Source of the DNA: Candidatus Cloacimonadota bacterium
Lineage (GTDB): Bacteria > Cloacimonadota > Cloacimonadia > JGIOTU-2
DNA: 60,135 bases
Assembly: GCA_023129415.1 (NCBI GenBank)
Contig: JAGMCF010000192.1
Location: 1 to 60,135 of the forward strand
Direction of reading: 5' to 3'
Shown piece by piece: positions 10,524-19,868 of this stretch (within the stretch, counting starts at the first letter, position 1; each line of letters begins with the position of its first letter). The notes beneath the pieces are model-generated. The model made no database searches and had not been told where the DNA came from. It saw only the letters and a program-made list of their open reading frames with translations. Made by a program: the position numbers and the translations under genes.

Positions 10524-10556
10524 AAATAGGAAAGAACATAATAATTAAGATTTAAT

Positions 10557-11747
10557 ATGAACTTAACAATCTGGCTTGGCTTTCTCTTATCTTTAGCTTT
10601 GATGATAATTATCGCTCGGAAGAATCTCTGGGTGGGATTTATTATAGGTGCTCTTGTTCTGGGCATATTCAATCTTAGTTTTAGAGAGATACTTGCTCAA
10701 ATACAGAATACTCTAACTGATCCATCAATATTATTGTTAGCTTTTGCTGTTGGTTTAATTCCACTTATTGGTGGAGCATTAGAAGTTTCTGGACTTATGG
10801 ACGATCTTGTTAATAATCTTAGAATGAAAAGAAAATTGTTTCTTGCATTCGGTCCAGCTTTTCTTGGAATGCTTCCCATGCCAGGCGGTGCGCTTCTTTC
10901 AGCTCCACTTGTTCTCCGAGCCGGAACTGACATTTCTGATGATAAATACACTGCAATAAATGTTTGGTTCAGACATGTTCTTGTATTAATTTACCCACTT
11001 GGAGCTTTGCTGGTTACAAGTAAGATGGCTAATCTAAGTCTCTATGTTGCTATGTTGTATATTATTCCTGGTTTTATACTAATGATTGTTTTAGGTTATA
11101 TTTTTTTGCTTAAAGGGATACATGGCAACCTGAAAACAAGTGATAATATTATACGGAAAAAAATTTTTATACCACTTGCAATAATACTATCTGCTCCTAT
11201 TATTCATTTAATTTTAATGAGTTTATTTAAGAACATTATTCAAGAGATACCTCTTTCGGTTGGTGTTTTGACCAGCCTTATTCTTGCATTTTCTATTGGA
11301 AAATTAGATTTGAAAAAGATAATACCTATTTCATTAAAGATGAAACCATGGAAATATTTCCTCATAATTATTGGAATGTTTCTTTTCTTGAATATATTTC
11401 AAGCTTCAAACATTTCAAAAGTAATTGCTGATATAGTTTTTTGCAAAAGTTTTTTAATTGTAGGAGTCGCTGCATTCCTGGGTTTTGTGACAGGTAGGGT
11501 TCAAATGCCTTTTGCCATTTTATTGCCAATTTATTATTCAAAGTTTGGAGTTGAGGCAACGACATATTTAGTTTTTGCAGTTATGTTCTTCTCTATATTT
11601 ATGGGGTATGTTATCTCACCAATACATCCCTGTGTGTCAGTTTCCGTTGAATTTTTTGGCTCATCTCTAAAGGATTTCTTTAAAAGATTAATTATACCTA
11701 CTGGAATATCTTTGATTTTTGCACTCATTATTTCATTAATATTATGA
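10557..11747 (+). CDS. DUF401-family integral membrane protein
   Basis: Polytopic hydrophobic profile; GMLPMPGGALLSAPLV. Confidence 0.75.
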   Translation: MNLTIWLGFLLSLALMIIIARKNLWVGFIIGALVLGIFNLSFREILAQIQNTLTDPSILLLAFAVGLIPLIGGALEVSGLMDDLVNNLRMKRKLFLAFGPAFLGMLPMPGGALLSAPLVLRAGTDISDDKYTAINVWFRHVLVLIYPLGALLVTSKMANLSLYVAMLYIIPGFILMIVLGYIFLLKGIHGNLKTSDNIIRKKIFIPLAIILSAPIIHLILMSLFKNIIQEIPLSVGVLTSLILAFSIGKLDLKKIIPISLKMKPWKYFLIIIGMFLFLNIFQASNISKVIADIVFCKSFLIVGVAAFLGFVTGRVQMPFAILLPIYYSKFGVEATTYLVFAVMFFSIFMGYVISPIHPCVSVSVEFFGSSLKDFFKRLIIPTGISLIFALIISLIL

Positions 11748-12766
11748 TTATCACAGTTTTTAGGCAAGCCTTGATGATCACTGGCTTTGTGTTTGTAATG
11801 ATGCTGGTTATTGAGTATATCAATGTGCAAACCAGAGGTGTATGGCATGATTCTCTTAAAAAAAGTAAATGGAGGCAATATCTTTTATCAGCGTTTTTAG
11901 GAGCCATACCTGGATGTCTGGGAGCATTTACCGTTGTAGCTCTGTATTCACATAGGATAGTTTCGTTTGGAGCTCTTGTTGCAGCTATGGTTGCTACAAG
12001 CGGAGATGAAGCATTTGTAATGCTTGCCTTGTTTCCGGGGAAGGCTTTAATTTTGACAGTCATTATTTTTGGTATTGGAATTGTTTCTGGATTTATTACT
12101 GATAAAATTCTTCCTTTAAAATATATTTATGAAAAAATTGAATTACGCAAACTGTCTTTGCATGAAGAAGAGAGATGTATATGTTTTCAAAAAAATCTGA
12201 TTTTAAACCAGCTTAAACATTGTTCATTCCAGAGAGCTTTATTAATCGGAATATTGCTAATCTTTATTGTAGGATTAGTTATTGGAGAGATTGGTCCTGA
12301 TAAATGGAATTGGATAAGAGTTACACTTCTTGTAGCATCATCAGTTTCACTTTTTATTGTCACAACTGTACCTGAACACTTTTTAGAAGAGCATCTTTGG
12401 AAGCATATTGTTAAGGTTCATATACCCAGGATTTTTTTCTGGTCACTTGGCGCACTTTTAATAATGCATTTGTTATTAAGCCAACTGAATATTGAACAGT
12501 GGATTGAATCTAACAAATTTATAATATTAATTATCGCATGTTTAATAGGTCTTATTCCGGAATCTGGTCCTCATATGATATTTGTTACTTTGTTCTATCA
12601 AGGTGCAATTCCATTTAGTATACTTATGGCAAGCTCAATAGTTCAGGATGGTCATGGGATGCTGCCTATGTTAGCAGAATCAAAAAGAGGATTTGTATTT
12701 GTAAAATTTATTAATCTTTTGATTGGCTTTTTGGTTGGGATTCTGGGGTATTTTATCGGATGGTGA
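11744..12766 (+). CDS. Putative manganese transporter/ArsP_2-like permease
   Basis: AIPGCLGAFTVVALYSHRIVSFGALVAAMVATSGDEAFVMLALFPGKA; 4-bp overlap with the previous gene. Confidence 0.7.
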   Translation: MIITVFRQALMITGFVFVMMLVIEYINVQTRGVWHDSLKKSKWRQYLLSAFLGAIPGCLGAFTVVALYSHRIVSFGALVAAMVATSGDEAFVMLALFPGKALILTVIIFGIGIVSGFITDKILPLKYIYEKIELRKLSLHEEERCICFQKNLILNQLKHCSFQRALLIGILLIFIVGLVIGEIGPDKWNWIRVTLLVASSVSLFIVTTVPEHFLEEHLWKHIVKVHIPRIFFWSLGALLIMHLLLSQLNIEQWIESNKFIILIIACLIGLIPESGPHMIFVTLFYQGAIPFSILMASSIVQDGHGMLPMLAESKRGFVFVKFINLLIGFLVGILGYFIGW

Positions 12767-13040
12767 TTTTTGGAGTTGGCGAATCTCTCACCTTATAGTG
12801 AAACAGGATAAACCCTGTTAGATAATATTTTCCTTGTTAAGATAGTAATATTTAATTGAGCTAATCCCGAAAACAAATCGGGACACAAAAGAATATGAAA
12901 ATATCTTATTTGATGAGTGTGAACAGCAACAGGATAAACCTGTTGCTACCCCCCTTGTGGGTAGATTTGGGTTTATCCCAAATTTTGATATAAAGAAGGT
13001 TATTTTCATATGAAACATACATGTCCCGAAAAAAATCGGG

Positions 13041-13199
13041 ACACAAAGGAACATGATAATTATTCACCCCGTGGAATAATCCGACAGTTGTAGGATTAAA
13101 ATCTTTGATTTTATTCCACAGGGTAAAGAATTTAAAATAGTTTAATTTTATGAATAAAATATTGTTCGTGTCCGTCTGGGCGCCGAGACCGATTAGTTC
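13041..13199 (+). repeat. Dispersed repeat, left copy of inverted pair
   Basis: GATAATTATTCACCCCGTGGAATAATCCGACAGTTGTAGGATTAAAATCTTTGATTTTATTCCACAGGGTAAAG...TGTTCGTGTCCGTCTGGGCGCCGAGACCGATTAGTTCGTG. Confidence 0.85.
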
Positions 13200-13229
13200 G
13201 TGTGGTTCGTGGCAAAAAAGGATTTTAAG

Positions 13230-13658
13230 ATGAAAAACAATAAAAGTTTTTTAAAAGCACTTCTTAACTCATTAACAAGCTTTGGTAGATTATTTCCGAT
13301 TATGCTTGGAGTCATACTCTGTATTGGATTGTTCCAGGTTTATATTTCAAAGCACTTACTTAAGAATGTATTTACAGGAAAAATTATTCAAGATACATTA
13401 ATCGGTGGATTTATCGGTAGTATTACTACAGGAAACCCGATAAACAGTTATATTATTGGCTTACAATTATTAGATGATGGAGTTACACTCTTTGCTGTTA
13501 CTGCTTTTATTATCTGCTGGGTAACGGTTGGCATTGTTCAACTTCCTTATGAAATTTCAGCTTTGGGAAAAGAATTTGCCTTATCCAGAAACTTAATTAG
13601 TTTTGTAATTTCATTTTTTATAGCGATAGCCACTGTTCTAATTCTACAGATAGTGTAA
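13230..13658 (+). CDS. Half-size permease (ArsP-like), N-terminal half protein
   Basis: ORF 13200-13658; likely start at MKNNKSF. GGFIGSITTGNPINSYIIG membrane segment. Confidence 0.6.
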   Translation: MKNNKSFLKALLNSLTSFGRLFPIMLGVILCIGLFQVYISKHLLKNVFTGKIIQDTLIGGFIGSITTGNPINSYIIGLQLLDDGVTLFAVTAFIICWVTVGIVQLPYEISALGKEFALSRNLISFVISFFIAIATVLILQIV

Positions 13659-13659
13659 T

Positions 13660-14166
13660 ATGGAAGATAAAAGGAAAACGAGGAAAGTCCCAACCGGTAT
13701 TTACTTTTTATTAGCAGTTATTCTTATATTTATCGTTTTATTTTTTATTGACCGAACAGGAGCAAAGGAATCGCTAAAAATTAGTTTCAACATAGCTAAA
13801 ACAATTATTCCGATTCTGGTTATAGTAATTGCTTTTACCGCCTTTGTAAATTATTTTTTAGACTCGCAAAAAATCGCCAAATATTTGAGTAAGGAATCTG
13901 GCATTAAAGGTTGGGCAATAGCAACAATAGGTGGCATTATTTCTCATGGTCCGTCTTTTGTCTGGTATCAGCTGATTCAAGATTTGCGAGGGAAGGGAAT
14001 GAGCTCTGGAATGGCTGCGGTTTTTTTCTATAATCGTGCTATTAAGATACCACTTCTGCCAATGATGATTTTCTACTTCAGTTTAAAGTTTGTAGTTGTG
14101 CTAACTTTACTTATGATAACTGCATCTTTAATTGTATGGAAGGTTATGGATATAATTAATAAATAA
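13660..14166 (+). CDS. Half-size permease (ArsP-like), second half protein
   Basis: SGIKGWAIATIGGIISHGPSFVWYQLIQDLRGKGMSSGMAAVFFYNRAIKIPLLP; adjacent to the preceding half-size permease. Confidence 0.6.
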   Translation: MEDKRKTRKVPTGIYFLLAVILIFIVLFFIDRTGAKESLKISFNIAKTIIPILVIVIAFTAFVNYFLDSQKIAKYLSKESGIKGWAIATIGGIISHGPSFVWYQLIQDLRGKGMSSGMAAVFFYNRAIKIPLLPMMIFYFSLKFVVVLTLLMITASLIVWKVMDIINK

Positions 14167-14363
14167 AATAGTATGGTAAACCGCAAATAACAAATATCAA
14201 ATAATAAATTCCAAATAAATTCCAAAACCCAATAATCAAATGACCAAAATATTTTGTATCAGTCATTAGTGCTTATTTGTATTTAGAATTTGGAATTTAA
14301 TCCCGACTTGTCGGGAAAACAAAGATTTTACTTGTAATACTATAATATAAAATCAATAAATAT

Positions 14364-14822
14364 TTATACATCAGGATATCTTTTTTTAGTAAAATATACT
14401 ATATCTGCAAACATATTATATCCCAAACTTTCAAAAAATTTCTTAGAATTCATATTCCAATCTTCAACTAAACAAGCTATGATATTAATTCCAAGTTTAT
14501 GAAGCCAACCTTCTACTTTATCTACAAGTCTTCTTGCAATACCTTGCATTTGATATTCAGGAGCTACTGCTAATCTATTTATCCAACCTTTTCGTCCATC
14601 ATGGGTTCCTTAAATTGAGCCTACTAATTTGCCATTTATCTCAACAACCAAGAAAAGAGCATTCCCTTGTTTCAGTTCAAATTCAATCTTATCTTTACTA
14701 TCTCTGCCTTTTGGTTTATAAGGAAGCTGTGAATCATTCCATAGTTTAATTAGTGCATCGTAGTCTTCTGTGCTGAATTTTCTTATTAAAATATTTGGTG
14801 TTTGATTATAATTTGAATTCAA
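14364..14822 (-). pseudogene. GNAT acetyltransferase interrupted by one in-frame TAA
   Basis: ORFs 14610-14822 and 14364-14549 share a frame; codons between read ...LVGSI*GTHDGRKGWINRLAVAPEYQMQGIARRLV. Confidence 0.85.
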
Positions 14823-15099
14823 TAGTGTTTCACCAATTTTGCATAAATATAAAGTATGATTCCACTCTAAAAAGGAATCTCCCGTCCCGAATCATCGGGA
14901 CGAAAAATACATACGGATATTATCAGGCTCGGCGCCCAGACGGGCTGGAGTTACATGAACCATTTTCGGGTATTTCGTGTGTTTCGTCGGTCTCGGCCAG
15001 TCTTGGCTAGGCCAAGCCTAGACAGGCGCCCAGACGGACGGGTTTTTATAGTGAACTTAAGTATAAATTCACAGAATTAATTCGAACCCCACCTTATTA

Positions 15100-15459
15100 T
15101 TATTTTGCGTCTTTATTTGTTTCCCAAATACCAAAAGCATTATTCTCAGTATCAAGGCATACTGCGAAATATCCCATACTGGGGACAGCAGTTTTGGGCA
15201 TAACTACTTTACCACCCAATTTTTCAATTTTTTTAGAATATTCATCTACACTTGAGACATCAATATAGTTAGTAATTTGCTGTTGTGGATGTTGCCTTTT
15301 CATCATACCACCGTCAACTGCTTTTTCACCGCTCGTTGTAATCATATGATATTCCATTTCTGGTTCTTCCTTAATTTCCCATCCAAAGAGCTCAGTATAG
15401 AATTTTTTTGCTCTTTCAATATCATCTACCGGGATTTCAAAGTGAACTATTGTTGACAT
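15100..15459 (-). CDS. VOC-family (glyoxalase/bleomycin resistance-like) protein
   Basis: IVHFEIPVDDIERAKKFYTELFGWEI...GGMMKR. Confidence 0.9.
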   Translation of the reverse strand: MSTIVHFEIPVDDIERAKKFYTELFGWEIKEEPEMEYHMITTSGEKAVDGGMMKRQHPQQQITNYIDVSSVDEYSKKIEKLGGKVVMPKTAVPSMGYFAVCLDTENNAFGIWETNKDAK

Positions 15460-15767
15460 TTTTCCTCCAATTCATATTTTTTTTATTAGTTGATTATTCA
15501 AAGGTGGGGTTCGGAATTTAACTTAAATAGATTTTAGATTCATCTTAAATAATTTTGAATAAATCTTATTAAATTTTAATATTACAATTCTATATTTTTT
15601 CTTTTATTGATATTATATAGAATATTTGTTTTATTTGTGTCAAATTTTCTATGAACATATCTTTATTTTTAGAATTCTGATAATTCATTTCACATTGAAC
15701 TTCTTGACATCTAATGGTGTTTAATTAGAAATATATAGTCATTATAAAATGAATTTTAGGAGATAGA

Positions 15768-16256
15768 ATGTTGAAGCGAAGCGAAAATCCCGTCCCTGAT
15801 CGAATCGGGAATTCGGTGAGAGATAAAAAAATCATAGCAGTTCTTGGTGGAAATATTGCCACAGAGGAAATATACAAAAAAGCATATCAAGTTGGGAAAA
15901 TCATTGCTGAGAAGGATTATATTCTTATATGCGGTGGACTTGGGGGTGTTATGGAAGCAGCTTCTAAAGGGGCAAAAGGTAATAACGGATTGACAATTGG
16001 AATTCTCCCAGGGAAAAGTAAAACAGATGCTAATCCATATATTGATATTCCAATAGTAACTGCGATGTCAAATGCTCGTAATGCCATAATTGCCAGAACT
16101 TGTGACCTTGCGATTGCAATAGATGGCAAATACGGCACCCTTTCTGAGATTGCATATTGTCTAAATTTTGGAAAAACCGTATTGGGGATTGATACTTATG
16201 ATATAGAAGGGATTATCACAATTACTGATGTAGAGGAGATTAAAGGATTTCTGTAA
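15768..16256 (+). CDS. TIGR00725/LOG-like Rossmann protein (SLOG superfamily)
   Basis: ILICGGLGGVMEAASKGAKGNNGLTIGILPG...GTLSEIAYCLNFGKTVLG. Confidence 0.85.
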   Translation: MLKRSENPVPDRIGNSVRDKKIIAVLGGNIATEEIYKKAYQVGKIIAEKDYILICGGLGGVMEAASKGAKGNNGLTIGILPGKSKTDANPYIDIPIVTAMSNARNAIIARTCDLAIAIDGKYGTLSEIAYCLNFGKTVLGIDTYDIEGIITITDVEEIKGFL

Positions 16257-16364
16257 TACTATGAAAATGTAACGCTCCGATAAATCGGAACAATATTTTA
16301 CACACCCCGTCCGTCAGTCCCGTTTACGGGATGCCGAAAGTCGGCGCTGGTGGACAGAGAATGG

Positions 16365-16560
16365 GCTGGGTTTCAGAGATTTCTAAAGGATTTTCTATCA
16401 GATTTTCCACTTTCTCTTTTGTTTTTTGTAAAAGTTTTTTGGCTTCTTTGCGAGATTCGTGGGATTGTACAACTACATTAGATATTTTTTGTTGGACAGA
16501 TTTCGATTCTTGATGGAAGTTTCCATTTCATTTTTTAAATTTCTCAGCTTTTTTGATTCA
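16365..16560 (-). pseudogene. Degraded remnant of a type I R-M S-subunit-like C-terminal tail
   Basis: Reverse translation SVESKKLRNLKNEMETSIKNRNLSNK(frameshift)KISNVVVQSHESRKEAKKLLQKTKEKVENLIE. Confidence 0.5.
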
Positions 16561-16566
16561 ACAGAA

Positions 16567-17306
16567 TTATAGTATTTCTAAAAGCTTATCTTTATGAAAA
16601 AGTATAACTTTTTCTTCTTTTGCAATTTTCTTCATCGCTTCAGTAAATCCACTTTTTGAAAAAAGTGAGAAATATTCTTTTCTTTTTTCGTTTTTCCAAT
16701 TTACTTTGTCTGTTTTTCTTTTTAAATTTTCATATACATTTGTTCCAACTTGTCTATTACTCCACTTAACTTCACAAAAGAGGATTTTATTTTCCTCTTC
16801 ATTCAAAGCTAAAACATCAATCTCTTCGTTTCTATCCCACCATCTACCAATTTTATCTATTTGAAAAAATTTTGTCTCATTACTTTTTATCTGAAAATCC
16901 TTTTTTTGCCACGAATTTACCCCGTGAAATATTTTATCTGTACACCAACTTACCATCTTTCTTGTTAGTTATTTCACGGGGCAAGCACGAACTAATCGGT
17001 CTCGGCGCCCAGACGGACACGAACAATATTTTATTCATATAAACTATTTTAAATCCTTTACCCTGTGGAATAAAATCAAAGATTTTAATCCGACGACTGT
17101 CAGATTATTCCACAGGGTGAATAATTTTCATGCTCCTTTATCTTTTGTGCCAGAAAATAAATATATGGTTTTTGTTTAATAAAATGCTTTATCAGTTCAG
17201 TTTTACCTATTCGTCTTTTTCCATAAATAACAATTAGCGGGCTTTGGCTTTCCTGCCAGAATCTTTCTAAAGCTTTTAATTCTCTTTCTCTATTAATAAA
17301 TTTCAC
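16567..17306 (-). pseudogene. ATPase of the archaeal ATPase/DUF234 type, interrupted by a repeat element
   Basis: N-terminal FINRERELKALERFW...VIYGKRRIGKTELIKHF (17100-17306) and C-terminal IDKIGRWWDRNEEIDVLALNEEENKILFCEVKW (16567-16956); repeat DNA lies between and the AAA core is missing. Confidence 0.75.
16984..17150 (-). repeat. Dispersed repeat, right copy of inverted pair
   Basis: Near-identical reverse complement of 13041-13199. Confidence 0.85.
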
Positions 17307-17665
17307 TATTTATCCTTTCAAATATTAGTCTACTCTGGATTAGACTACTCAAAAGTAGACTCTTTCTGTCAAGGGAAATTGAAGATATTTTATTATCACC
17401 AATACTGCTACTGGTCTGGGTGCCCAAGCCCGAAGTGCTTCGTAAATATTAAATTTTGGTGGGTGTAATAGAAGATTATTATACGGTTCTAATCCGTCTG
17501 GATGCCGAGACCGATGGATTAAAATTCCTTGTATCTCCTGTTTCTTGAATCTGATTGGCTTGAGTTAAGTTGAAAAAAAGCTAACATTGCTTTATCATAT
17601 TTTCTACTTTTTCTTTGGCTTCTTTCTGTAAACTTTCTGATTTTTGCCAATAACCAATTATATTC

Positions 17666-18553
17666 TTATAACTTTTGGGCAATCTCACCCACAAACTCAA
17701 ATACTTCATCAAAATTAAAATCTTGAAAATCTTTCCTTCGAAGGACTGGTTTTAATTCAGAATCAACTTGCAATTTCAGTTTTTTCTTTCTTTCCAGACT
17801 CATATTAACAGAAAGATTACCTGGAACAAAAAGCTTTCTCCTAACAAGTTCTAAAAAGTATTCACATTTAAAATCAATTTGTAAATTTTTCATTGCATAA
17901 AAGATATCAAAAAAATCACGAATTGCAGGTTCTCGCCTGGTGAGTGCAGCACGAAATTTCTCAGCATAAAGTTCATTTATCGTTGGAACATTTGTTTTAT
18001 AACTTTGGATAATTCTTTCCTCGCGAAAAGGGGCTATCAGCAAAGTTGAAGTTTCTCTTTTGTAAACTTCCTCGACCAGTTCTTCCCTTAGACCAATTTC
18101 TATTTTTATGATTCCCTTTCTACCAACAGCTCCAATAACAGAGTTATACTCAAGCTTACCAATATATTGCTTAGATTCATTGTGCCCGGTGATTGTTTCT
18201 TTCCAATTCAAACAATTATACCGAGCAAGAAGTTTATCAAAATCTTGTCTTATTGGACAGATTAAACCTTTCCTGGTATTCTTTGATAATCCTGTTGAAA
18301 CCGAAATCATAAAATCGAGGTCTTCACTCATCCTGTAGAAATCTGTATAAACTTTACTGATACAGGTTCCACCCTTAAAAACAAGCTGAGTATCTTCATT
18401 TCCAAATAAATAATCAAGGAGCAAGGAGCAATAATAATCTTTTTCTATTAACTCTTGATTTATTTCAGTTCGAGATGATGTATAATAAATTGCTTTTTGA
18501 AAATACTCTTTATCATTGTGAACTTTATATTTTTCAGTTTTGTTACTCTGCAT
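17666..18553 (-). CDS. AbiEii-type nucleotidyltransferase toxin (type IV TA)
   Basis: LVFKGGTCISKVYTDFYRMSEDLDFMIS; antitoxin partner upstream. Confidence 0.88.
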   Translation of the reverse strand: MQSNKTEKYKVHNDKEYFQKAIYYTSSRTEINQELIEKDYYCSLLLDYLFGNEDTQLVFKGGTCISKVYTDFYRMSEDLDFMISVSTGLSKNTRKGLICPIRQDFDKLLARYNCLNWKETITGHNESKQYIGKLEYNSVIGAVGRKGIIKIEIGLREELVEEVYKRETSTLLIAPFREERIIQSYKTNVPTINELYAEKFRAALTRREPAIRDFFDIFYAMKNLQIDFKCEYFLELVRRKLFVPGNLSVNMSLERKKKLKLQVDSELKPVLRRKDFQDFNFDEVFEFVGEIAQKL

Positions 18554-19382
18554 TAATTATCAGCCCCCATTTTTTATTTATTTTTCCTCTTGCTTTTTTA
18601 TTGGGAATATAGGAAATGAATGATTTGCCAGCATTGATCTTTCTTTGAAGTTTTTCTAATCGTTGGGAATCTACATTCAAGGTTTCTAATAAATAGCCTA
18701 ATCTTTTTTGAACTGACTTATTTCCATATCTATTTGCATTACTAATAAGTTTTTCAGTAAAAGCACTATCCCGATTAATTTCTTTACTAATCCATAAATA
18801 AACAGCAGGAATTGTATTATACCTGTTCCAATCATAAATACAATCTATCAAAAATCTGGATTTTGTAGCAAAGGGGATTTTACTTCCGTCATTCATCTTC
18901 ACCAACTCAGAGCCCTTTAACCTCTTTGCTGCAGTCTTCATAAAAACAAACGATTTACTACCAATTTGTTTTTCACCATAAATTTGGTCGTTATAAACAT
19001 ATATCTTGTTAGGAATTTGCTCGGTATAACCATAGTAATACATTGCAGTGGGACCACTAACCATATAATATGCACCATATTCTTTCATTAAATATTCTAA
19101 TATTTCATATTCACTGATAAAAGAAAATCCACCGGATGGAAGTTGCCTTGAAGCAAGATATACACCCCGCTTTAAACGAATCACTGCATTTTTTTTACAT
19201 AAATTACTTAAAAGTGTATTTTCACGCTGCTTTGAAATTCCTAAAGCCTGAACAATATCACCAGTTCTAACAATTCGGAGCTTTCTAAGCTGAAGATACG
19301 ATAATAATTTAATCTCAAGCATACCAAATTTTTGGTTTATCCCGTTGGATATGCATCCTACGGGATTTATCTTTTTATTCAT
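18543..19382 (-). CDS. AbiEi-like antitoxin
   Basis: N-terminal wHTH ...GISKQRENTLLSNLCKKNAVIRLKRGVYLA; YYMVSGPTAMYYYGYTEQIP; 11-bp overlap with the toxin. Confidence 0.85.
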   Translation of the reverse strand: MNKKINPVGCISNGINQKFGMLEIKLLSYLQLRKLRIVRTGDIVQALGISKQRENTLLSNLCKKNAVIRLKRGVYLASRQLPSGGFSFISEYEILEYLMKEYGAYYMVSGPTAMYYYGYTEQIPNKIYVYNDQIYGEKQIGSKSFVFMKTAAKRLKGSELVKMNDGSKIPFATKSRFLIDCIYDWNRYNTIPAVYLWISKEINRDSAFTEKLISNANRYGNKSVQKRLGYLLETLNVDSQRLEKLQRKINAGKSFISYIPNKKARGKINKKWGLIINAE

Positions 19383-19868
19383 AAATATTAGCTACCTTAT
19401 ATTTACTAATAATTTTATAAAACATGTCAATACCCTTAATTTACTTATTATGTTTATATTATAAAATGTAACAAGAAATATTTTATTTTTGTGTCAAGAT
19501 ATTTTTTACATCTATCATTCAAATTAAATATCTAAAATGCTCGTTTGCAACTTTTTAAATTTTCCAGGTTTTCTTTTGCGTTTTCTTTAATTTTTCAGCT
19601 AATTAAAAAATTTATGAATTAAAAATTAATTTTCTTGATAAATGGTTTTAATGCTCTGGATTAATTGTTTAAGATCATCTTCTCCACTTTTTCTTTTGCT
19701 TTTCGTAGAACTTGCCTTGCTTTATTTTGTAATTTCTCAGCTTTATGCATTCTTCGTTTTACTTCTTCTGCGATAATGCAGATGGTAATTTCCCCTGAAA
19801 TGACCAGCAGCCTGTTATTGGTGAATTGCCAACTGCTCGACCTCTGAGTAAGAATTAATTATCAAACT

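Noticed and set aside
10031-10672. 213-aa minus-strand ORF
   Set aside because: Fully antisense to the radical SAM and DUF401 genes; no domain recognisable.
11534-12063. Two overlapping minus-strand ORFs (114 and 111 aa)
   Set aside because: Antisense to the DUF401 and transporter genes; no RBS or recognisable motif.
12818-13054. 78-aa minus-strand ORF
   Set aside because: Composed of intergenic palindromic repeats; not a plausible protein.
14610-14612. Alternative genetic code or selenocysteine/pyrrolysine explanation for the in-frame stop
   Set aside because: Codon is TAA, not TGA/TAG, and other genes in the window end normally at TAA.
13041-17150. Classical IS element between the inverted repeats
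   Set aside because: No transposase or recombinase in the segment; kept only as a possible invertible or repeat-bracketed region.
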